A program made the translations under genes and the position numbers. Below the pieces are notes generated by a model. That model was not told the origin of the DNA, ran no database searches, and was given only the letters and a program-made list of their open reading frames with translations. From NCBI RefSeq assembly GCF_025370775.1, contig NZ_JAMXEX010000009.1:1-64000 (forward strand): a stretch of DNA of 64,000 nucleotides, read 5' to 3'. How positions within the stretch are numbered: the first letter of the stretch is position 1; each line of letters starts with the position of its first letter. The stretch comes from Ancylothrix sp. D3o. Lineage in GTDB: Bacteria > Cyanobacteriota > Cyanobacteriia > Cyanobacteriales > Oscillatoriaceae. Shown here one piece after another: positions 60,063 to 64,000 of the stretch.

Positions 60063-61376
60063 TTAAACTAAAACTTGTTGCCATTCGAGGCGGTCGAGGG
60101 TGCGTGAGCGTTCCCAGGCGCGCTCAAAGCTGTCCAGTTTTGGCTCAATCGTAAGCGGTTCGCCAATGTAGCCATGTACGGCTTCTTGGGTTTTGAGGCC
60201 GTTGCCGGTGATATAAACAACGGTGGTTTCTTCGGGGTCAATTTTACCAGCTTCCACCAATTTTTTGAGGGTGGCGATGGTGGTTCCACCGGCAGTTTCG
60301 GTAAAAATGCCTTCAGTTTCGGCTAATAATTTAATGCCTTCAATAATTTCGGCATCGGTGACAGATTCAATATTGCCGCCGGTTTTCTTGGCAATTTCTA
60401 CAGCATAAATTCCATCAGCGGGGTTGCCAATAGCAATCGATTTTGCAATGGTGCTGGGTTTGACCGGCTTGATAAAGTCTTTGTTTTCGCGGAAGGCGGT
60501 GGCGATGGGTGAGCAGCCTTCGGCTTGAGCACCTGAAAAACGCACGGCTTTGTCTTCTACTAAGCCAACTTTGACGAATTCTTGGAAGCCTTTATAAATT
60601 TTGGTGAACAGCGAACCAGAAGCCAAGGGCGCAACGATATGATCTGGCAATTTCCAGCCTAGTTGTTCGGCGACTTCGTAGCCAAGGGTTTTTGAGCCTT
60701 CGGAATAATAAGGGCGTAAATTAATATTGACAAATCCCCAACCTTGTGTATTTGCTACTTCACAGCAGAGTCGGTTTACTTGGTCATAGTTACCATGTAC
60801 AGCCATAACCGTAGGGCCGTAGATCAGGGTTCCTAAGACTTTACCGGCTTCGAGGTCTGAGGGGATAAATACGCAGCATTCGAGGCCGGCGTGGGCGGCG
60901 ATAGCGGCGGTGGAGTTGGCGAGGTTGCCGGTGCTGGCGCAGGATACGGTGGTAAAGCCTAGCTCTTTGGCGCGGGTGAGGGCGACTGAAACCACCCGGT
61001 CTTTAAAGCTGAGGGTTGGCATATTGACGGCATCGTTTTTGATGTAGAGGTTTTTGATGCCGAGGCGACGGGCGAGGCGGTTAGCTTTTACCAGAGGCGT
61101 CATGCCGGTGCCGACGTCGATGGGGTTGTCGGTTTGCACCGGCAAAAAGTCACGATAACGCCAGATCGAGTTGGGGCCGGCTTGGATGGTTTCGCGGCTA
61201 ACGCGAGAGCGGATACGTTCGTAGTCATATTTCACTTCCAGAGGCCCAAAACACAATTCGCAGACATGGGTAGCTGCGGCTTCGTATTCCGCTCCACATT
61301 CTTTACATTGCAGGCCGGTGAAACAAGCTGCGGTGGTGCCGGTGTGTTGGGTTTGTTTTTCAGTCGCCAGTGTCAT
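60063..61376 (-). CDS. thrC: Threonine synthase
   Basis: A PLP enzyme that converts O-phosphohomoserine to threonine. The 437-residue length is that of the plant/cyanobacterial type. An N-terminal zinc-ribbon-like segment (CKECGAEYE ... CELCFGPLEV) precedes the catalytic core; the PLP Lys is in LSFKDRVV and the phosphate-binding glycine loop in CASTGNLANS. It is flanked on both sides by MoaD/ThiS-like genes on the same strand, with 92 and about 190 bp gaps, an arrangement that recurs in cyanobacteria as far as I recall. Confidence 0.93.
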   Translation of the reverse strand: MTLATEKQTQHTGTTAACFTGLQCKECGAEYEAAATHVCELCFGPLEVKYDYERIRSRVSRETIQAGPNSIWRYRDFLPVQTDNPIDVGTGMTPLVKANRLARRLGIKNLYIKNDAVNMPTLSFKDRVVSVALTRAKELGFTTVSCASTGNLANSTAAIAAHAGLECCVFIPSDLEAGKVLGTLIYGPTVMAVHGNYDQVNRLCCEVANTQGWGFVNINLRPYYSEGSKTLGYEVAEQLGWKLPDHIVAPLASGSLFTKIYKGFQEFVKVGLVEDKAVRFSGAQAEGCSPIATAFRENKDFIKPVKPSTIAKSIAIGNPADGIYAVEIAKKTGGNIESVTDAEIIEGIKLLAETEGIFTETAGGTTIATLKKLVEAGKIDPEETTVVYITGNGLKTQEAVHGYIGEPLTIEPKLDSFERAWERSRTLDRLEWQQVLV

Positions 61377-61564
61377 TGGTGAAACCTCTGTCAGTGTAAT
61401 AGCTCTACGGTTTTGGGGGGTAACCCAATCTCAAGACAAAAAGATAGTAACACAGCCTACCAATCGCGTCAAACATACCCGACTTTTTTTGTCGGGATTT
61501 GTCCATTGCTGATTAGTCAAAGAAAAAAAACGGGAGTTTGGGGGGTGGGGAAAAAATTTTTGGC

Positions 61565-61825
61565 TTATCCCCCACTCACCGGCGGAATAAGAACAACCTC
61601 ATCACCTTCTTGTAGTAGAGTTTCAGGGCAAACAAATTCCAAATTAACCCCGAAACGAGTAACGCTGCGCCATTTTTCGAGATCGGGGTGTTCGCGGAGG
61701 ATGTAGTCAAGAACAGCTTCCACTGGACTACCGGCCGGTAGTTGCAGCTTTATTTCCGGTACTCCGTAGGCTTCTTGATAAGCCGCAAAAAGTTTAACCG
61801 TCAGGGAAATTAAATTTTCCGACAT
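61565..61825 (-). CDS. MoaD/ThiS-like ubiquitin-fold sulfur carrier
   Basis: An 86-residue beta-grasp protein ending in Gly-Gly (VVLIPPVSGG), like molybdopterin synthase small subunit MoaD: LTVKLFAAYQEAYG, SPVEAVLDYILREHP and the final GDEVVLIPPV strand. The ATG at 61825 removes eight extra residues. It is 188 bp upstream of thrC. It resembles MoaD more than the carrier at 59695 does, because of the LFA-type first strand. Confidence 0.85.
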   Translation of the reverse strand: MSENLISLTVKLFAAYQEAYGVPEIKLQLPAGSPVEAVLDYILREHPDLEKWRSVTRFGVNLEFVCPETLLQEGDEVVLIPPVSGG

Positions 61826-61911
61826 ATTAATACACCAATAACAAAGCAATCTTATATTAAGTTTTCTGCGGCTACCAACTCACAGAACTATACTCCAGCT
61901 TTGAATTGATT

Positions 61912-64000
61912 TTAATTTTGCCCTTTTGTGCCTTGTAGCAAACAGCGCAAAGTTCCTAAATTAATAAACTGTTCTTCCAAAGCCGGCACCTCAATTTCAA
62001 AGCGGCAAAAACCCTCTTGATATTTCACCTCAGCATTATACTTTCCTGGGAGAATATTCTCTAAATAAAATTCTCCCAAATTGCCTAAAGGCGACATCAT
62101 TTCCTTATCCCCAACTTTTACCCGTAATTCTCCATAGCTGGGAGAAATTGATTTGCCTGTAGCATCTTCAATCAAAATTTTACCCACAAAATTTTGTACT
62201 TTAACTAAACCAAATTCAACAATTCCCCCAGCGCGCGTAGGAACCGCCACATTTTGAGAGGATTTATCAATCGTATAATTTAAAGGGATATCCTCAGTAG
62301 TAATACTAATGCGATTACTGTAATAAGGCAGCAAATTTGTTACGACTAAATTTCCCTGGGAATTAGTCCTGCCAACTTCATTATTATTTAAGTAAACTCG
62401 CACTCCCTCAATACCGGGTACTCTCACCAGCACATAGCTATTTTCTAAAGGACGAGATAAGAAAGGAGAACCCCCAATCCATGCCACACCTCCAGCAGCA
62501 TTCAGCGATAGAGAATTATTATCACCCGCATTGTAGTAATTCAATTCATAGCGTCCGAAATTCGTCTGATAAAGCAATGTAGCATCGTTTGTATTCACCT
62601 CATTTTGAGTTTGGGCGCGCAAGCGATAACCAAAACCATTATTACTAGAAAGCGGGTTTTCTAAACTGGCAGTAATTGTAGCCTGATCATTTTGATTTTG
62701 ATAACCAATACTGCCGCTCGTGTTATTTCCAAAAAAGTAAGATAATCCCACATAAAGGCTATTATCTAATCCTTGGCTCGGCTGGTTAGCCTGACTTGCA
62801 GAAATAAACACATTCATCTTAGGAGCAACACGAATGCTGCTGAATAAAGACAAGCGATTACGAAACTCGTCTTCATCCCTAAGTTTACTAGCGGAATACT
62901 GGGCTGTTAAACTCCCAATATTACCCAAGGGTAAACCAACTTGGACGCTAGTTTCTAACAGCGGTCTATCTGTAGTTGTATCCAAGCTAGAATGAGCATA
63001 ATGGCTGCTAAAAGTGCGAACAGCCCCACTAAAACTAAACCCCGTTGCTATATAAGAATAACCCAATAAACCGGCATAACCATTCAATCCTTCTGAGCTA
63101 CTAGCGGCGGCTGCTAAATCAAAAGTACCTAGAGAAGTTCTAAGCGTCATATCTCCGCCGCCACTGATTAAATTAGATGTCGCTTCCAGACGCATCCCAG
63201 CCGTCAAAGAGTCTGTTAAACCTTGGCGATAGCGGCTCGAAAAAGCCAAGGAATCATAACTAAAACTCTCATTGAGGCTGTTTCTAATAAAACCCAAATT
63301 AAAGCTATAATCAGAAAGCCCGACTTGGAGAATCCCCGGCGAAAAATAAAACGGGGTTGTAATTTCTTGTTCTCTGCCAAAAGCATCACGGATAATTAAC
63401 CGCGTTGTACTGCTACCGGCAGGAATTGGTAAATTTCTCAGTTCAAATTGTCCGGGGGGTAGTTGTTCACGACGTAACAAAACTCCATTAGAATAAACTT
63501 CAACAGTAGAAGGCGTTGTCACCGCACCTTGTAAGCCAAAGGGCTGTGTGGTAGTCAAATAAGGATCGAGACTAAAATCACGGGTAAAACTGATTCCCCC
63601 AATTAAAGAACTACCTCCTAAATTTCCCATTTGAGTGAAAGTATCTCCGACAACCCAGCGGTTGAGAGCATCGGGATTTCTGAGGGTTAAATTTGTTAAG
63701 CCTCGTGTAAAATTGCCTTCGGAACTGCCAGAAAAACTGCTATAAAGCAAGTTATTTTTGCTTGCTAAACCAATCTCACCAAACGCCGAAAGGCTCCTCG
63801 TGTTTTCCTGTAAATCGCGGGCGTTGATAGAGTAGTTTAAGAAGGCGCTGGTGTCTTGGGTATAAATGACGCCGGTGGGGCGTTTTTGCTGGACATCGCG
63901 GATAGTTGTACCTAGTAAACCACTGGCTGCTGTTATTCGCAACGCTAAGGCTTTTTCGTCTAATTCATAAGTGATAGTCGGGGCAAGAGAAGCAAGGGAA
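61912..64000 (-). CDS. Fimbrial outer-membrane usher protein (FimD/PapC type), 5' end cut
   Basis: A partial usher of at least 695 residues that continues off the right edge (the frame is open past a TTG at 63942 and reads PTITYELDEKALALRITAAS upstream). It has the usher beta-barrel pattern (GLTNLTLRNPDALNRWVVGD, TFTQMGNLGG), the plug-like VYSNGVLLRREQLPPGQFEL, SSFSGSSEGNF, long runs of amphipathic strands, and C-terminal beta-sandwich domains (GVRVYLNNNEVGRTNSQGN, RFEIEVPALEEQF). Ushers export chaperone-bound pilins. No chaperone or pilin is within the window; they would be outside on the right. The MoaD-like gene lies downstream. Confidence 0.85.
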   Translation of the reverse strand, partial: SLASLAPTITYELDEKALALRITAASGLLGTTIRDVQQKRPTGVIYTQDTSAFLNYSINARDLQENTRSLSAFGEIGLASKNNLLYSSFSGSSEGNFTRGLTNLTLRNPDALNRWVVGDTFTQMGNLGGSSLIGGISFTRDFSLDPYLTTTQPFGLQGAVTTPSTVEVYSNGVLLRREQLPPGQFELRNLPIPAGSSTTRLIIRDAFGREQEITTPFYFSPGILQVGLSDYSFNLGFIRNSLNESFSYDSLAFSSRYRQGLTDSLTAGMRLEATSNLISGGGDMTLRTSLGTFDLAAAASSSEGLNGYAGLLGYSYIATGFSFSGAVRTFSSHYAHSSLDTTTDRPLLETSVQVGLPLGNIGSLTAQYSASKLRDEDEFRNRLSLFSSIRVAPKMNVFISASQANQPSQGLDNSLYVGLSYFFGNNTSGSIGYQNQNDQATITASLENPLSSNNGFGYRLRAQTQNEVNTNDATLLYQTNFGRYELNYYNAGDNNSLSLNAAGGVAWIGGSPFLSRPLENSYVLVRVPGIEGVRVYLNNNEVGRTNSQGNLVVTNLLPYYSNRISITTEDIPLNYTIDKSSQNVAVPTRAGGIVEFGLVKVQNFVGKILIEDATGKSISPSYGELRVKVGDKEMMSPLGNLGEFYLENILPGKYNAEVKYQEGFCRFEIEVPALEEQFINLGTLRCLLQGTKGQN

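Noticed and set aside
1-64000. CRISPR arrays, rRNA and tRNA genes
   Set aside because: No regularly spaced 25-40 bp repeats were seen, and no T-arm (GGTTCGAATCC-like) or rRNA blocks were found by eye in the intergenic regions.

Overview
The window is cyanobacterial chromosome. Diagnostic genes are psaK (photosystem I), acsF (aerobic chlorophyll cyclase), a clpR-clpP3 pair, glgA, a cyanophycinase next to a CphA2-type cyanophycin synthetase, a DUF2996 protein and CYP120-like P450. Extragenic heptamer repeats, very frequent GCCGGT/ACCGGC hexamers and many multidomain signalling proteins suggest a large-genome filamentous (Oscillatoria/Microcoleus-like) species. CphA2 has been reported mainly from N2-fixing cyanobacteria. 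The genus is an inference. I found no rRNA, tRNA or CRISPR array.

1-9 kb: an IS5-like element end truncates a DUF2243 membrane gene, followed by a stress-type SDR, a FAD-Rieske oxidoreductase, psaK, and a divergent pair (unknown protein / small Cro-type HTH). Next is a 966-residue protein joining MJ1316, EEP-nuclease, 2H-phosphoesterase and poly(A)-polymerase-like domains, probably for RNA 3'-end repair, and then glgA. 9-19 kb: a JAMM protease and MoeB-rhodanese pair, an MFS transporter, a TPR protein, endonuclease V, an SPFH protein, a P450 and a HigBA toxin-antitoxin module. 19-32 kb: two tandem FHA proteins (one fused to a flavoprotein), then a long minus-strand cluster with a cation/H+ antiporter, two small secreted proteins, a duplicated retropepsin-like protease and two glycosyltransferases. 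A rhomboid lacking its serine and hemW follow.

31-42 kb: PIN-TRAM protein, a zinc-ribbon microprotein, a two-gene AAA ATPase/HNH nuclease cassette that looks like a Septu (PtuAB) anti-phage system, a VWA protein, clpR-clpP3, a TPM protein, a J-domain/TPR protein and a GH13 enzyme. 42-49 kb: the cyanophycin locus (cphB minus, cphA2 plus) with an NtcA-type palindrome upstream of cphB, then a 1.1 kb non-coding stretch containing a possible structured leader ahead of a response regulator. 48-64 kb: a NarL-type regulator divergent from a PAS/GAF histidine kinase, a methyltransferase plus putative restriction nuclease, a possible outer-membrane protein, acsF, a zinc-ribbon/kinase/TM2/winged-helix protein, DUF2996, two MoaD/ThiS-like sulfur carriers flanking thrC, and a fimbrial usher cut by the right edge.

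The genes combine core photosynthesis and proteostasis with storage metabolism (glycogen, cyanophycin), sulfur-carrier chemistry split over two loci (JAMM/MoeB at 9-11 kb, MoaD-like at 60-62 kb), and at least three defence or stress modules (HigBA, Septu-like, R-M). The least conventional items are the four-domain RNA-end protein, the FHA-flavoprotein pair, the kinase-TM2-winged-helix fusion and the leader RNA at 47.4 kb.
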